A stretch of 64,000 nucleotides of DNA from Haloechinothrix halophila YIM 93223 (lineage in GTDB: Bacteria; Actinomycetota; Actinomycetes; Mycobacteriales; Pseudonocardiaceae). Positions 19,058 through 28,501 of the stretch are shown one piece after another. The translations under genes were made by a program, and so were the position numbers. The stretch covers positions 3,577,751 through 3,641,750 of the forward strand of contig NZ_KI632509.1 in NCBI RefSeq assembly GCF_000504245.1, given 5' to 3'. Positions within the stretch are counted from its first letter, which is position 1, and every line of letters begins with the position of its first letter. The notes under the pieces are model-generated. The model did no database searches and was not told where the DNA came from. It saw nothing but the letters and a program-made list of their open reading frames with translations.

Positions 19058-19182
19058 GCACTGCTCGCAGGTGCGAATCATTGGGTGCGAGCACTGCTCG
19101 CAGGTGCGAATCATCGGACACCATGCCGGCCGACGCCAGGTCAACGGCGCGGCGTGCCGCGCGCGATCAGGAGGCCGCATGA
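19054..19182 (+). CDS. Possible 42-residue coupling peptide containing an internal repeat
   Basis: This short frame starts at ATG 19054, overlapping the DUF58 stop as ATGA. It ends in a TGA at 19180-19182 that overlaps the transglutaminase start, again as ATGA. It contains two copies of STARRCES, produced by a 33-bp direct duplication. No homologue is recognised. It could be a real coupling ORF that carries ribosomes between the two genes, or the decayed former 5' end of the transglutaminase gene. Confidence 0.4.
   Translation: MSTARRCESLGASTARRCESSDTMPADARSTARRAARDQEAA
19056..19117. repeat. 33-bp direct duplication with internal palindrome
   Basis: Copies at 19056-19084 and 19089-19117 (29 bp, one mismatch, period 33) each contain the palindrome GAGCA-C-TGCTC. 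The first copy includes the DUF58 stop codon. Confidence 0.85.
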
Positions 19183-21671
19183 GCCAGCCGGTCCCCGCGC
19201 GGCACGCCCAGCCGGACTGGGCCAGCTCGATCATCGCGCCTTCGGTCGCCGGGATGGCGACGGTCTGCTCGGCCACCGCGCTCACCGGCGTCATCAAGGG
19301 CTGGTCGTGGCTGAGCTACGTCATCGTCGCAGTCGTGCTCGTCGTCTGCACCGGGCTGGCGTTGCGCTCGCTGCGCACCCCCGCGCTTGTGGTCGGGCTG
19401 GGCCAGATCCTGGTGCTGCTGTTGCTGATCACCGGGATGTTCACCAGTTCTGGCATCCTCGCCATCGTCCCAGGCCCCGCCGCGTTCGCCGAGCTGAACG
19501 AGGTGCTCGCGGCCGCGGGCGGGCAGATACGCACCAGCCTGCCGCCGGTTACGGCGAGCGCGCCGATCCTCTGCCTCGCCACGATCGGCATCGGCCTGGT
19601 GGCGGTACTGGTGGACACCATCGCGGTCACGGTCGCGGCGCCTGCGGCGTCAGGGCTGGTGCTGCTGTGCCTGTACGCGGTGCCAGCGTCGCTGGCGGAC
19701 GAGCTGCTGCCGTGGTGGACGTTCGTGCTCGGCGCAGGCATGTTCGCGGTACTGATCGCGCTGGACAGCGGCCACCGCCATCGCGGATGGCAGGGCAGGC
19801 AGGGCAGACAGCACGTCAGCGAACGCGCGGCGATGGCGTCGACGCCGTCCGTCGTCGCCTCAGTGGCGATCGTGTGCGGTCTGCTCGCCGGGGCCACCGT
19901 CACCACCATCGGCACCGTGGGCCAGTTGCCGTTCGACTCCAGCGGCGGCAACCGAGGCCCCGCCGCCGCTGGACTCGGGCTGCAGCCGTTCACCGAACTG
20001 CAAGGGTTGTTGAACCAGCAGAACGACATCGAGCTGTTCCGGGTGCGCGGCCTCGACGACGACGAACGCCTGATGCGGGCGTTCACGCTCGACACCTACG
20101 CGCCCAACCAGGGCTGGCGGTTGCGGCCGGGGCCGATGCCCGCCGGTGTGGTCGCCAACAACCGGCTGCCCCGTGCGGCGGGCGACTCCGGCCGGCCGAA
20201 GACGATCCGGATCGAGCCGGTGCACTGGCGCGACGTGTGGCTGCCGATCTACGGCAAGCCCCGCCAGATCTCCGGCATCGACAACAGCTGGTACTACGAC
20301 CAGGTCAGCGGCACGGTCTACGCCGAGCGGGCACAGCAGCCGCCGCCCTACACCGTGACGTCCTCACTGGCGCAGCCGACGAAGGAGGAGCTGAGCGGCG
20401 CCAACGCCGACACCGGCCAGATTCCAGCGTTCTACAGCGCGCCGCCGCCGATCGACCCGAGGGTGCGGAAGCTGACCAGCCGGATCGTCGCGGGTGAGAC
20501 CACCGCATACGGCAAAGCGCAGGCGCTGTGGCAGTACTTCATCGACGACGGCGACTTCACCTACGACACCGAGACCGCGAGCAACGCTGGCACCAACGCG
20601 CTGGCGCACTTCCTGCTCGAGGGCAAGCGCGGCTACTGCGCGCAGTTCGCGTCCGCGATGGCGGTCATGCTGCGCAGCGAAGGCATCGGCGCGCGGGTAG
20701 CGATCGGCTTCACCTCCGGCACGCGGATGGACGGCTACAACGCCATCAGCACCAAAGACGCCCACGCCTGGGTGGAGGTCTACTTCGGGCCCGAGCACGG
20801 CTGGGTGTCCTTCGACCCGACACCGCTGGACGACGGCCGGGGTGTCGTCCCGGAATACCTGGAGGACGACAACAGCTCAGCGAACGGCGGTCCGCAGGAA
20901 CGGGCCGACGGTCAGAACCAGCAAGAGAACACCCCCACCCCCACCCCGGAACCGCCAGAGCAAGCCGAGGAGCGAACCGGCGACCAGGACGGCGCTAGCC
21001 TCGCGCAGGCCCCGGACTGGATACGCTGGCCGGTGCTGCTGCTTGTACTGCTCGCGACATGGCTGACGGCGGCGACGGTATTCGTGGTGCGGCGTACCAG
21101 CGAGCTGCGCTCCCAGCCGGACGCCGACACGGGCACGCCGCTGGTGCGGCGGCTCGCGCTCGCCCGCTGGTGGTTACCGCCCGCGACCGCGGCAGGCTGG
21201 CTGCTCTCGCTGGCGCTGGTCGGCTGGATGGCGTCCTGGCTGCTCGCCATCGCCCTGCTGCTGGTGACTGGCGCGCTGGTCGCGCCGGCGCTGCTGCGTG
21301 AATACCACCGGGGCGGCAGGTTGCACGACATCCTGCTGGGCAGGCCCGATGCGGCGTCCGCAGCGTGGCGGGAGTTGCTGGACGAGTTGGCCGACCGGGC
21401 CACGCCAGTAGCCGAGGCGGAGACGGTCAGAGACACCGCCCGCAGGCTGGCGTCCGACTACGCGCTGGACGACGAAGGACAGCGCCACCTGGACACCATC
21501 GTTCGGGTGCTGGAGCAGTCCTGGTACAGCGATCGCACGGACGTCGACCCTGAGCTCGCCGCCGCGTTCGAGGGCCTGCGGCACAGCCTGAATCAGTCGG
21601 CGCCGCTGTCCTGGCAGGGCAAGCTGCTGCCGACGTCAGTGATGTCAGGACTGCCGGGCCGCAAAGGTTGA
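19179..21671 (+). CDS. Transglutaminase-like membrane protein
   Basis: An 830-residue protein; the ATG at 19179 has AGGAGG upstream. The first third has about six membrane segments (SYVIVAVVLVVCTGLAL, VLLLLITGMFTSSGIL and others). It is followed by an extracytoplasmic transglutaminase-like domain with a complete catalytic triad, C487 (GYCAQFASAMAV), H529 (DAHAWVEVYF) and D546 (VSFDPTPLD). Then come a Pro/Thr/Glu-rich linker (about 585-605), another membrane segment and a cytoplasmic DUF4129-like tail. These proteins accompany MoxR and DUF58 partners and may process or cross-link cell-surface peptides; the substrate is unknown. It ends 25 bp before the convergent DUF3040 gene. Confidence 0.93.
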   Translation: MSQPVPARHAQPDWASSIIAPSVAGMATVCSATALTGVIKGWSWLSYVIVAVVLVVCTGLALRSLRTPALVVGLGQILVLLLLITGMFTSSGILAIVPGPAAFAELNEVLAAAGGQIRTSLPPVTASAPILCLATIGIGLVAVLVDTIAVTVAAPAASGLVLLCLYAVPASLADELLPWWTFVLGAGMFAVLIALDSGHRHRGWQGRQGRQHVSERAAMASTPSVVASVAIVCGLLAGATVTTIGTVGQLPFDSSGGNRGPAAAGLGLQPFTELQGLLNQQNDIELFRVRGLDDDERLMRAFTLDTYAPNQGWRLRPGPMPAGVVANNRLPRAAGDSGRPKTIRIEPVHWRDVWLPIYGKPRQISGIDNSWYYDQVSGTVYAERAQQPPPYTVTSSLAQPTKEELSGANADTGQIPAFYSAPPPIDPRVRKLTSRIVAGETTAYGKAQALWQYFIDDGDFTYDTETASNAGTNALAHFLLEGKRGYCAQFASAMAVMLRSEGIGARVAIGFTSGTRMDGYNAISTKDAHAWVEVYFGPEHGWVSFDPTPLDDGRGVVPEYLEDDNSSANGGPQERADGQNQQENTPTPTPEPPEQAEERTGDQDGASLAQAPDWIRWPVLLLVLLATWLTAATVFVVRRTSELRSQPDADTGTPLVRRLALARWWLPPATAAGWLLSLALVGWMASWLLAIALLLVTGALVAPALLREYHRGGRLHDILLGRPDAASAAWRELLDELADRATPVAEAETVRDTARRLASDYALDDEGQRHLDTIVRVLEQSWYSDRTDVDPELAAAFEGLRHSLNQSAPLSWQGKLLPTSVMSGLPGRKG

Positions 21672-21696
21672 CGCGGTGGCGGAGAGGATCAGCTGA

Positions 21697-22092
21697 CTAG
21701 CGGTCGTCGAAGCGGTGGCGGAAGCGCTCTTCCATGCGTTGCGAGAAGGAACTCCGCTTGGCGCTCTTGCCGTCCTGCTTCTCGCCGGACGTGTCGACCT
21801 CGGCCTCCGGTTGCGCGCGCATCGACGTCACGAACAGCAGCACCCCGAAGAACATCAGCAGGAAGCCGACCACGCTGAGGATGGGGATCTCCGCGAGCCG
21901 CACCTGCACCATCACGCCGAGCGGCAAGAGCGTGATACCGATCGCGAACAGCACGATGCCCTGCAACCGCTTGCCACGCGAAGGCTTCCGAAGTCGCTTA
22001 CCCCTCACGTTGGATGCGAACTTCGGGTCCTCTGCATACAACGCCTGCTCGATCTGGTCGAGCAGCCGCTGCTCATGCTCGGAGAGTGGCAT
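21697..22092 (-). CDS. DUF3040 membrane protein
   Basis: A 131-residue protein starting at ATG 22092 behind GGAGGAGG; the longer upstream frame is rejected. The DUF3040 signature MPLSEHEQRLLDQIEQALYA is followed by DPKFASNV, then two membrane helices (IVLFAIGITLLPLGVMV and VVGFLLMFFGVLLFVTS) and a charged tail. The family is restricted to actinobacteria and often lies near the mraZ cluster, as here. The function is unknown. Confidence 0.92.
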   Translation of the reverse strand: MPLSEHEQRLLDQIEQALYAEDPKFASNVRGKRLRKPSRGKRLQGIVLFAIGITLLPLGVMVQVRLAEIPILSVVGFLLMFFGVLLFVTSMRAQPEAEVDTSGEKQDGKSAKRSSFSQRMEERFRHRFDDR

Positions 22093-22238
22093 CGGTCCTC
22101 CTCCCGCGGCATGTTGTCTGAGCTGCCCCGCGCAACTCACCACATCCCATCGTCGGCACCTGCTTACGGGCTGCCACTGTCCAGGATACGAGTCCGGCGC
22201 ACCCAGGACTACCCGATCTGGCAAGCTTCTACTCAGAA

Positions 22239-23543
22239 TTATCGATCTGTGTCCGTCTTGCCATGATCCGCGCCCGCACGTGCCCGATCAGTGGAACTCC
22301 ACCTTAGCAGCGAGGCGGGTCGTACCGCTGAGGTGCCGAACCGGTCACGAGCGGTGTCCGCGGCCAGTTCCGCGTCGCGCCAGCGCGGCTCATCGGCGTC
22401 CAGACGTAGCTGCTGACCGCTGTCACGCGTGCTGAGTCCCTCGGCCCGCACCCCGAGCAGCCGCACCAGCGATCCCTGCTGGACGTTGGCGGCCAGCAGC
22501 GCCTGCGCGCAAGCCTGGATCTCGTGCGCGACGTCGGTGGATGTGGGTAGCGAACGGGACCGGGTGATGGTGGTGAAATCGGCGAAGCGGATCTTGACGA
22601 CGACCGTCTTGGCCGCGAGCCCCTTGGCGCGCAACGTCGCCGCCACCCGCTCCGAGAGCTCCAGCAGTTCGCGAGCCAGCACATCGTGATCGCCCTGGTC
22701 GACGTCGAACGTCTGCTCCGCGCCGAGCGACTTGTCCGGGCTGTCCGGCTCGACCGGCCGCGGGTCGTCACCGTTGGCCAGCGCATGCAGGTGCTCCCCC
22801 GCCGCCGTGCCGACCACACGCCGCAGCCGCGCGAGCGGTGTCGTCGCGACGTCGGCGATGGTGCGCAGCCCGGCGCGTTCCAGCGCGGCGTTGGTGCGTT
22901 GCCCGACCCCGGCCAGCGCCGAGACCGGCAGTGGATGCAGAAACTCAAGCACCTGATCGCGCGGCACGACGACCATGGCATCCGGCTTGGCCATACCGGA
23001 GGCGAGCTTGGCGGCGAATTTGACCGGAGCGATGCCGACCGAGCAAGTGATGCCGTGTTCGGCGGCGATGCGGGCGCGGATCTCGGCGCCGATTCGCACC
23101 GGGGTGGTGCGCAACCGTTTGAGCGCGCCGCCGACGGCGAGAAACGCCTCGTCCAGGCTCAGCGGCTCCACCAACGGCGTGAACTCGGCGAAGACAGCCA
23201 TGACCGCCGCCGAGACCTCGCTATAGGCGCCGCGCGTCGGCGGCAGGTATACCGCGTGCGGGCACAGCCTGCGCGCGGCAGCCACCGGCATCGCCGACCG
23301 GACGCCGAACTCGCGCGCGGGATAGTTCGCCGAGAGCACCACGGAACGGCCACCACTGCCCGCGATGATCACCGGCTTGTCCACCAACTCGGGGCGGGTG
23401 CGCAACTCGACGGCGGCGAAGAAGGCATCCATGTCGATGTGCAGCACGCCGCAGCCGGTGTCGTCCGGCCACGCCTCCTGCGCGCTGTCCGCCGTGATCC
23501 GCAGGTGCCGCAGCGTCTCGGGGAGACCGGTGTTGCGCCCCAT
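22239..23543 (-). CDS. dinB: DNA polymerase IV
   Basis: A 434-residue Y-family translesion polymerase. Catalytic acidic residues lie in HIDMDAFFAAVELR and PLSLDEAFLAVGG. Also seen: NYPAREFGVRSAMP, CSVGIAPVKFAAKLASGMAK, the HhH region LAGVGQRTNAALERAGLRTI and a complete little-finger domain. The C-terminal tail beyond about residue 400 is variable and no beta-clamp motif was recognised with certainty. No LexA-type box was found upstream, so SOS control is not supported. It is followed by DUF3040 after a 146-bp gap. Confidence 0.95.
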   Translation of the reverse strand: MGRNTGLPETLRHLRITADSAQEAWPDDTGCGVLHIDMDAFFAAVELRTRPELVDKPVIIAGSGGRSVVLSANYPAREFGVRSAMPVAAARRLCPHAVYLPPTRGAYSEVSAAVMAVFAEFTPLVEPLSLDEAFLAVGGALKRLRTTPVRIGAEIRARIAAEHGITCSVGIAPVKFAAKLASGMAKPDAMVVVPRDQVLEFLHPLPVSALAGVGQRTNAALERAGLRTIADVATTPLARLRRVVGTAAGEHLHALANGDDPRPVEPDSPDKSLGAEQTFDVDQGDHDVLARELLELSERVAATLRAKGLAAKTVVVKIRFADFTTITRSRSLPTSTDVAHEIQACAQALLAANVQQGSLVRLLGVRAEGLSTRDSGQQLRLDADEPRWRDAELAADTARDRFGTSAVRPASLLRWSSTDRARAGADHGKTDTDR

Positions 23544-23555
23544 GGCGGTGGTGGG

Positions 23556-24287
23556 TCAGCCCGCGCGGCGCGCGAGCGCGTGCAGCCGGGAGGCGATGTC
23601 CCGCAGCGGCGACATGCCTGCCGCGACCCGCTCAAACTCCGTCGCGTCGTCGTCACCGGGGTCGGGCACGGCGTCGGCCACAACGCCGTCGCCGCGCAGT
23701 GCGCTGACCCGCAGGCCCGCGCCGTTGAGCAGACTGGTGAGGCTGTCGACGTCGAACCGGCGCAGCAGTGCCTCGCCGTCATCGGGCAGCACGCCGTCGT
23801 GTCCGGTCAGCAGCATGCGGGCCTCGTCGAACCGGCCAGCCAGGGCGCGGTGCAGCACGGCGGCGTGCCGGTTGGCGACCAACACCGAAACGACGCCCTC
23901 CGGCGCCACCGCCGACGCGAGCGCGGCGACCGCGTCCGCCGGGTCGTCGACGACTTCCAGCAGGCCGTGTGCGAGCACGATGTCGGCCGAGCCCGCTGGC
24001 ACGACGTCGGCCAACGCGTCGACGTCCTCCGCGACGCTGGTGACCCGGTCGGCGACGCCGTCCTCCTCCGCCCTGCGGGACAGCGTGGCCAGCGAGTTGG
24101 GGTTCGGATCGACCACGGTTACGGTGCAGCCAGCCACCGCGAGCGGGACCGCCCACACGCCACTGCCACCGCCGACGTCGACGACGACGGGGTGCTCGAC
24201 CCCGCGGTCCCGTGCGGCGGCCAGTTCCTCGTCGAGCACGCGGTGCACGGCGTTGGAGCCACGCACGGCAGGACTGTCCATTCGCAT
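23556..24287 (-). CDS. SAM-dependent methyltransferase, class I
   Basis: A 243-residue protein with SAM motif I (VVVDVGGGSGVWAVPLA), the acidic strand-2 end (VTVVDPNPNSLATLSRRAEE) and LAHGLLEVVDDPADAVAALA, typical of the Methyltransf_11/25 group. The substrate is unknown. It ends 12 bp before dinB on the same strand, so the two may be co-transcribed. It diverges from the ParA gene. Confidence 0.85.
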   Translation of the reverse strand: MRMDSPAVRGSNAVHRVLDEELAAARDRGVEHPVVVDVGGGSGVWAVPLAVAGCTVTVVDPNPNSLATLSRRAEEDGVADRVTSVAEDVDALADVVPAGSADIVLAHGLLEVVDDPADAVAALASAVAPEGVVSVLVANRHAAVLHRALAGRFDEARMLLTGHDGVLPDDGEALLRRFDVDSLTSLLNGAGLRVSALRGDGVVADAVPDPGDDDATEFERVAAGMSPLRDIASRLHALARRAG

Positions 24288-24553
24288 GGCCTCACCCTAA
24301 TGCCACAGCACGACACCGTCCCGCAACCGGGCCCGGGCGGCTGTTGGCCGATGCGCTCCAGCCGACCCGCCCTGGCCGGGATGCATGATCGGGACACCCG
24401 CCGCCGGGCTGCCACCCGTCGGCGAATTCCTCGCTCGCGGCCCATCCGTGCGAATGGTCCGGCGGCACCAGTCGGCACGTCCGTTCGCATGAGTTCAACC
24501 GGTCGAATCGCCCGATCCGGCGCACCAAGTCCCACCGGGCGGGTGGCGGCAGC

Positions 24554-24559
24554 TACGCT
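24554..24559 (+). promoter_or_regulatory. -10 element of the parA-like gene
   Basis: TACGCT lies 7 nt before GTG 24567 and there is no Shine-Dalgarno site, so a leaderless transcript is likely. Confidence 0.5.
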
Positions 24560-24566
24560 GCATCGT

Positions 24567-25406
24567 GTGCAGATCGTCGCGGTCCTCAGCCTGAAGGGTG
24601 GCGTCGGCAAGACCACCGTCGCTCTGGGTCTCACCTCAGCTGCGCTCCGTCGCAATATTAGGACCCTCGTGGTGGACCTGGACCCGCAGGGCAACGCGAC
24701 ATCGACGCTCGACCCCGGTGGCGCGGAGTACGGCTTGGCCGACGTCCTCGCCACTCCGCGCCCGCCCATCCTCGGCCAGGCCGTCTCGCACAGCGCCTGG
24801 AGTGAGGACATCGACGTGCTCGCGGGCAACGAGGACATCGAGTCCCTCAACGAGCAGTCCCCGTACGCCAGTCCGCTGGACAACCTGGCGCGCGCGACGT
24901 CGTGGTTCTCCGACCTGAACAACGAGTCCCGCTACGACCTGATCGTGCTGGACTGTCCCCCGTCGTTGGGCAGGCTGACGCGGTCGGCGCTGCTGGCCGC
25001 GACCGGTGCGCTGCTGGTGACCGAGCCGACGATGTACGCCGTCTCCGGCGCGCAGCGCGCGTTCCAGGCGATCGAGCACACCCGGGAGAAGCAGAATCCA
25101 GACTTGCGGGCGCTCGGGGTGCTGGTGAACAAGTTCCGCGCCCGCTCGCACGAGCACCACTACCGGATCAACGAGCTGCGGGAGGGCTTCGGCTCGCTGG
25201 TGATGCCGGTGGCCCTGCCGGATCGGCTCGCGGTGCAGCAGGCGGCGGGCGCGTGCACCCCGATCCACGAGTGGGCCACGCCAGGCGGGCGAGAGATCGC
25301 GCTCGCGTTCAACCTCGTTCTCGCGCGGATCCTGCGCTCCTCCCGCCGCGGCCGCCACCACCTCGAACCACCGAGCTCCGGGATGCTCACGGACGAAAGC
25401 GCCTAG
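24567..25406 (+). CDS. ParA/Soj-family ATPase
   Basis: A 279-residue deviant Walker ATPase starting at GTG 24567; the open frame further upstream is antisense to dinB and the methyltransferase. Seen: LSLKGGVGKTTVA with K15, VDLDPQGNATSTLDPGG, IVLDCPPSLGRLTRSALL, and the C-terminal part with PVALPDRLAVQQAAG. No parB is adjacent, so this is probably an orphan ParA used for positioning a cargo rather than the chromosomal parA, which normally sits near the origin. The transcript is likely leaderless. Confidence 0.9.
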   Translation: MQIVAVLSLKGGVGKTTVALGLTSAALRRNIRTLVVDLDPQGNATSTLDPGGAEYGLADVLATPRPPILGQAVSHSAWSEDIDVLAGNEDIESLNEQSPYASPLDNLARATSWFSDLNNESRYDLIVLDCPPSLGRLTRSALLAATGALLVTEPTMYAVSGAQRAFQAIEHTREKQNPDLRALGVLVNKFRARSHEHHYRINELREGFGSLVMPVALPDRLAVQQAAGACTPIHEWATPGGREIALAFNLVLARILRSSRRGRHHLEPPSSGMLTDESA

Positions 25407-25580
25407 CCCGGCCGCGCGAGTCCCTTGTTGCCGGGCCGCGAGTCCCGACGTGCGGTGCCGCGAGTTCCGGGTTCCGGTACCGCCTGATCTCGGGACTCAC
25501 GGCACCGCACGATGGGACTCGCGCCTCACTACGGGTGTGCGGGTGCGGCGGCGCGGGGCGTCGTACGCGAGACTGAGGCC

Positions 25581-26618
25581 GTGCTGTACGACAGGATCCT
25601 CCGTCCCGCGCTGTACCGCGTCGGCGGGCAAGACCCCGAGGTGGTGCATGAGCGCACGATGGCGGCGCTCGCCGGAATCAACTGCGTGCCGCCGATGCTG
25701 GCCGCGCTGCGCCATCACTACGCCGTTGACGCGCCGAGGACGGTGTTCGGGCTGCGGTTCCCGAACCCGGTCGGACTCGCCGCGGGGATGGACAAGGACG
25801 GCCGCGCGCTGCGCGCGTGGCCCGCGCTCGGTTTCGGTTTCGTCGAGGCAGGCACCGTCACCCGGTTGCCGCAGCCCGGCAATCCGCGTCCCCGGCTGTT
25901 CTCGCTGCCGCGCTCACGCGCGGTCATCAACCGCATGGGCTTCAACAACGACGGCGCCGAGGCACTGGCCGCGCGCATCGCAGCCGGTGGCGCGCCGGGC
26001 GTTCCGCTGGGAATCAGCATCGGCAAGTCCAAGGCCGCGCCGCTCGAGGAGGCCGTCGACGACTACCTGTTCTCGCTGCGTACGCTGTACCCGCACGCGG
26101 ACTACTTCGCGATCAACGTCAGCTCCCCCAACACGCCGGGCCTGCGCACGTTGCAGGACAAGGGTGCGCTGGCCGAATTGCTGGCCGCGCTGCAACGGGA
26201 GTCGGCCGAGCTGGCGGGCGACCTGCGCCCGACCCCGCTACTGGTGAAGGTCGCCCCGGACCTCACCAACGACGCCCTCACGGAACTGCTCGACGTCTGC
26301 GCGGCCCACGGCGTCGCGGGCATCATCGCCACCAACACCACGCTGTCCCGCGATGGCCTTGACGCCGAAGACGTCACGATCGGCCAGGAAACGGGTGGGC
26401 TGTCCGGGTCGCCGCTCACCGAACGTGCGCTGGAAGTGGTGCGGTTCGTCGCCAAGGAGACCGGAGGCTCACTACCGATCATCGGCGTCGGCGGCATCTC
26501 CGGCCCAGACGACGCACTGCGGATGTTCGACGCTGGCGCGAGCTTGGTCCAGCTCTACACCGCGTTCATCTACCAGGGCCCGACGCTGGTCCGGCGGATC
26601 GCCCGCGCCGCGCGGTAG
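25581..26618 (+). CDS. pyrD: Dihydroorotate dehydrogenase (quinone), class 2
   Basis: A 345-residue FMN enzyme oxidising dihydroorotate to orotate with quinone at the membrane, in pyrimidine synthesis. The GTG at 25581 is chosen because the family begins with [19 protein letters not shown]; the frame continues 23 codons upstream without support. Seen: [38 protein letters not shown], the catalytic [11 protein letters not shown] with Ser as base, [12 protein letters not shown], and [20 protein letters not shown] binding FMN phosphate. The 174-bp spacer before it is rich in the short motif GCGAGTC. Confidence 0.96.
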   Translation: MLYDRILRPALYRVGGQDPEVVHERTMAALAGINCVPPMLAALRHHYAVDAPRTVFGLRFPNPVGLAAGMDKDGRALRAWPALGFGFVEAGTVTRLPQPGNPRPRLFSLPRSRAVINRMGFNNDGAEALAARIAAGGAPGVPLGISIGKSKAAPLEEAVDDYLFSLRTLYPHADYFAINVSSPNTPGLRTLQDKGALAELLAALQRESAELAGDLRPTPLLVKVAPDLTNDALTELLDVCAAHGVAGIIATNTTLSRDGLDAEDVTIGQETGGLSGSPLTERALEVVRFVAKETGGSLPIIGVGGISGPDDALRMFDAGASLVQLYTAFIYQGPTLVRRIARAAR

Positions 26619-26649
26619 GGATCGGCAGGCCGGAACTCGCGCCTCCAAA

Positions 26650-26727
26650 GTGCGACTCGCGGCCAACAAGGTGCGACTCGCGGCCAACAAGGTGCGACTC
26701 GCGGCCAACAAGGTGCGACTCGCGGCA
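26650..26727. repeat. Tandem 21-bp repeat, 3.7 copies
   Basis: Units beginning GTGCGACTCGCGG start at 26650, 26671, 26692 and 26713; the first three are identical and the fourth diverges after about 14 bases. The array fills the convergent gap between pyrD and pspM. The core GCGACTCGC also occurs just before it and is related to the GCGAGTC motifs at 25410-25510. Confidence 0.85.
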
Positions 26728-26729
26728 AG

Positions 26730-27461
26730 CTACGTGCTCAGCTCGCGCAGAGCCATGGCCATGCCCGCCAGGCGGTCGGTGGCGTCGGTGAGGCTTTCGC
26801 GCGCGCCGCCGAGGCCGCCACCCCGGGCTGCGACGGCCTTGCCCGCAGCGGCGAGCAGACTGCCGTAGGAGTCGACGCCGTCAGCGAGCTGCTCTCGCAG
26901 CGTCGTCACCGCCGAATCAAGTGAACGGCGCTCGCCAGCGGGAGCGGCGTCACGAGCGCGCTCGATCGCGACGATCCTGGCGGCGAGCCCGTACAGCGCC
27001 TCCTCCGCCTCGGTGGCCGTGCTCCGCGCGGCGTTGAGGGAGTCGTCCGCCACGGCGGGACCGCCCGCGTGCGGCGTGGCGAGCTGGTCCAGCAGTTCAC
27101 GCAACGACTTCCGGGCCTCGACCAGCCGCTGCATCGGCTCGTGCGCCACCGATGTCCGGGGCGGCAGCGCGCGCCGCTTACCGTCGGACAGTGGCGCGGT
27201 GGCGCGGTGCAGCCTGCGCAGCCGCAACCCCGCCCGCACCGCGAGCGCGGTGAACACGACGAGGCCGGTGATGAACGGATGGGACCCGGTGCCGACCGCG
27301 ATGCCACACAGCGTGGCGAGCACCAGCCAAATCGTCAGACCCCGCGAGGCGCGCTCCTTGCGGCGCGCCAGCTTGGCCGACGGCTCGTTCCATTCTTCCC
27401 ACTGCTTGGCGAGGTCAGCGACGAACGGAAATTGGACCGGCCACCGGGACTTGTCGATCAC
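26730..27461 (-). CDS. pspM: Phage-shock envelope stress protein PspM
   Basis: A 243-residue membrane protein. The GTG at 27461 follows AAGGTGG and lies 10 bp after the pspA stop. Two membrane segments occur around residues 45-85 (TIWLVLATLCGIAVG and ITGLVVFTALAVRAGL), followed by a helical region (LVEARKSLRELLDQLA and others). Position after clgR-pspA and this topology match mycobacterial PspM (Rv2743c), which links PspA to the membrane and helps regulate ClgR. A pspN homologue is not seen downstream. Confidence 0.85.
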   Translation of the reverse strand: MIDKSRWPVQFPFVADLAKQWEEWNEPSAKLARRKERASRGLTIWLVLATLCGIAVGTGSHPFITGLVVFTALAVRAGLRLRRLHRATAPLSDGKRRALPPRTSVAHEPMQRLVEARKSLRELLDQLATPHAGGPAVADDSLNAARSTATEAEEALYGLAARIVAIERARDAAPAGERRSLDSAVTTLREQLADGVDSYGSLLAAAGKAVAARGGGLGGARESLTDATDRLAGMAMALRELST

Positions 27462-27471
27462 CTGGCCACCT

Positions 27472-28323
27472 TCAGGCCTTGTTCTGCTGCTGCTCTGCCT
27501 GTACGCGCTTGGCAATCTCATCCTGGACGTCAGCGCTCTGCTGTGGCGTCTCCTCGGCAGCGGCGCCTTCCTTGTCCCCCGAGGTCACCTCGCCGACCGC
27601 GTCACCGTGCATCGACGCGCGGATCTGCTCCAGCCGGTTGTGCCCAGCCAACTGCGTGGTGGAGTGCTGAACATCGAGCATCCTGCCCTGCACCGAGTTC
27701 TGCGCCAGCTCGGCGGAGCCAACGGCGGTGGCGTAACGGCTCTCGATCTTCTCCCGCACCTCGTCGAGCGACGGCGTCGAGGTCGGGGCGGCCAACTCGG
27801 TCATCTGCGTCAGCGAGTTCGACACCTGCTCCTGCATCTTGGCCTGCTCCAGCTGGGACAGCAGCTTGGTGCGCTCAGCCAGTTTCTGCTGCAGCATCTG
27901 CGAGTTGCGCTCCACCGCCTGCTTGGCCTGCGTCGCGGCCTGCAACGCCTGGTCATGCAGCGATTTCAGGTCCTCGACACCCTGCTCGGCCGTGACAAGC
28001 TGCGCGGCGAAGCCCTCGGCGGCAACCTCGTACTCCTCGGCCTTCTTGGTGTCGCCCTTCTCCCGCGCCTCCTCGGCAAGCACCAGCGCCTGCCGCGTGG
28101 AGGACTGCAGCTTTTCCACCTCGCTGAGCTGGCGGTTGAGCTTCATCTCGAGCTGGCGCTGATTGCCGATCACCGACGCCGCCTGCTGCGATAACGTCTG
28201 GTGATTGCGCTGCGCCTCCTCGATGGCCTGCTGGATCTGCACCTTCGGATCGGCGTGCTCGTCCACCTTCGACGAGAACGCCGCCATGAGGTACTTCCAG
28301 AACTTCACGAATGGGTTGGCCAT
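27472..28323 (-). CDS. pspA: Phage shock protein A (PspA/IM30)
   Basis: A 283-residue coiled-coil ESCRT-III-like protein that binds and protects stressed membrane. The ATG at 28323 is chosen at [20 protein letters not shown], the conserved amphipathic N-terminal helix; a 24-codon upstream extension is not conserved. Heptad-rich helices follow ([40 protein letters not shown]). The C-terminus is acidic and Gln-rich. It is the middle gene of clgR-pspA-pspM. Confidence 0.95.
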   Translation of the reverse strand: MANPFVKFWKYLMAAFSSKVDEHADPKVQIQQAIEEAQRNHQTLSQQAASVIGNQRQLEMKLNRQLSEVEKLQSSTRQALVLAEEAREKGDTKKAEEYEVAAEGFAAQLVTAEQGVEDLKSLHDQALQAATQAKQAVERNSQMLQQKLAERTKLLSQLEQAKMQEQVSNSLTQMTELAAPTSTPSLDEVREKIESRYATAVGSAELAQNSVQGRMLDVQHSTTQLAGHNRLEQIRASMHGDAVGEVTSGDKEGAAAEETPQQSADVQDEIAKRVQAEQQQNKA

Positions 28324-28501
28324 CTGACCCGCCTGCCTTCTCGCATCCCAGTACACCTGTGCCGCCCAGCGCTGCTGCCGGATTCGTACCGACAACGCCG
28401 AATCACTGGGGCCGGTTCCATCGTGTCAGGTCGGCGGCCGAGCTACCAGGTGACCCTCGGAGATTTCAGGGCTAACCCTGATCTTGGCAGCCATTCTGGC
28501 C

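Noticed and set aside
22239-23600. LexA box controlling dinB
   Set aside because: No GAAC-N4-GTTC-type site is visible upstream of 23543.
22686-24566. A 600-residue N-terminal extension of the ParA protein
   Set aside because: It is antisense to dinB and the methyltransferase; ParA homology begins at 24567 behind a -10 element.
26650-26727. CRISPR array
   Set aside because: The 21-bp units abut directly with no unique spacers, and no cas genes are present.
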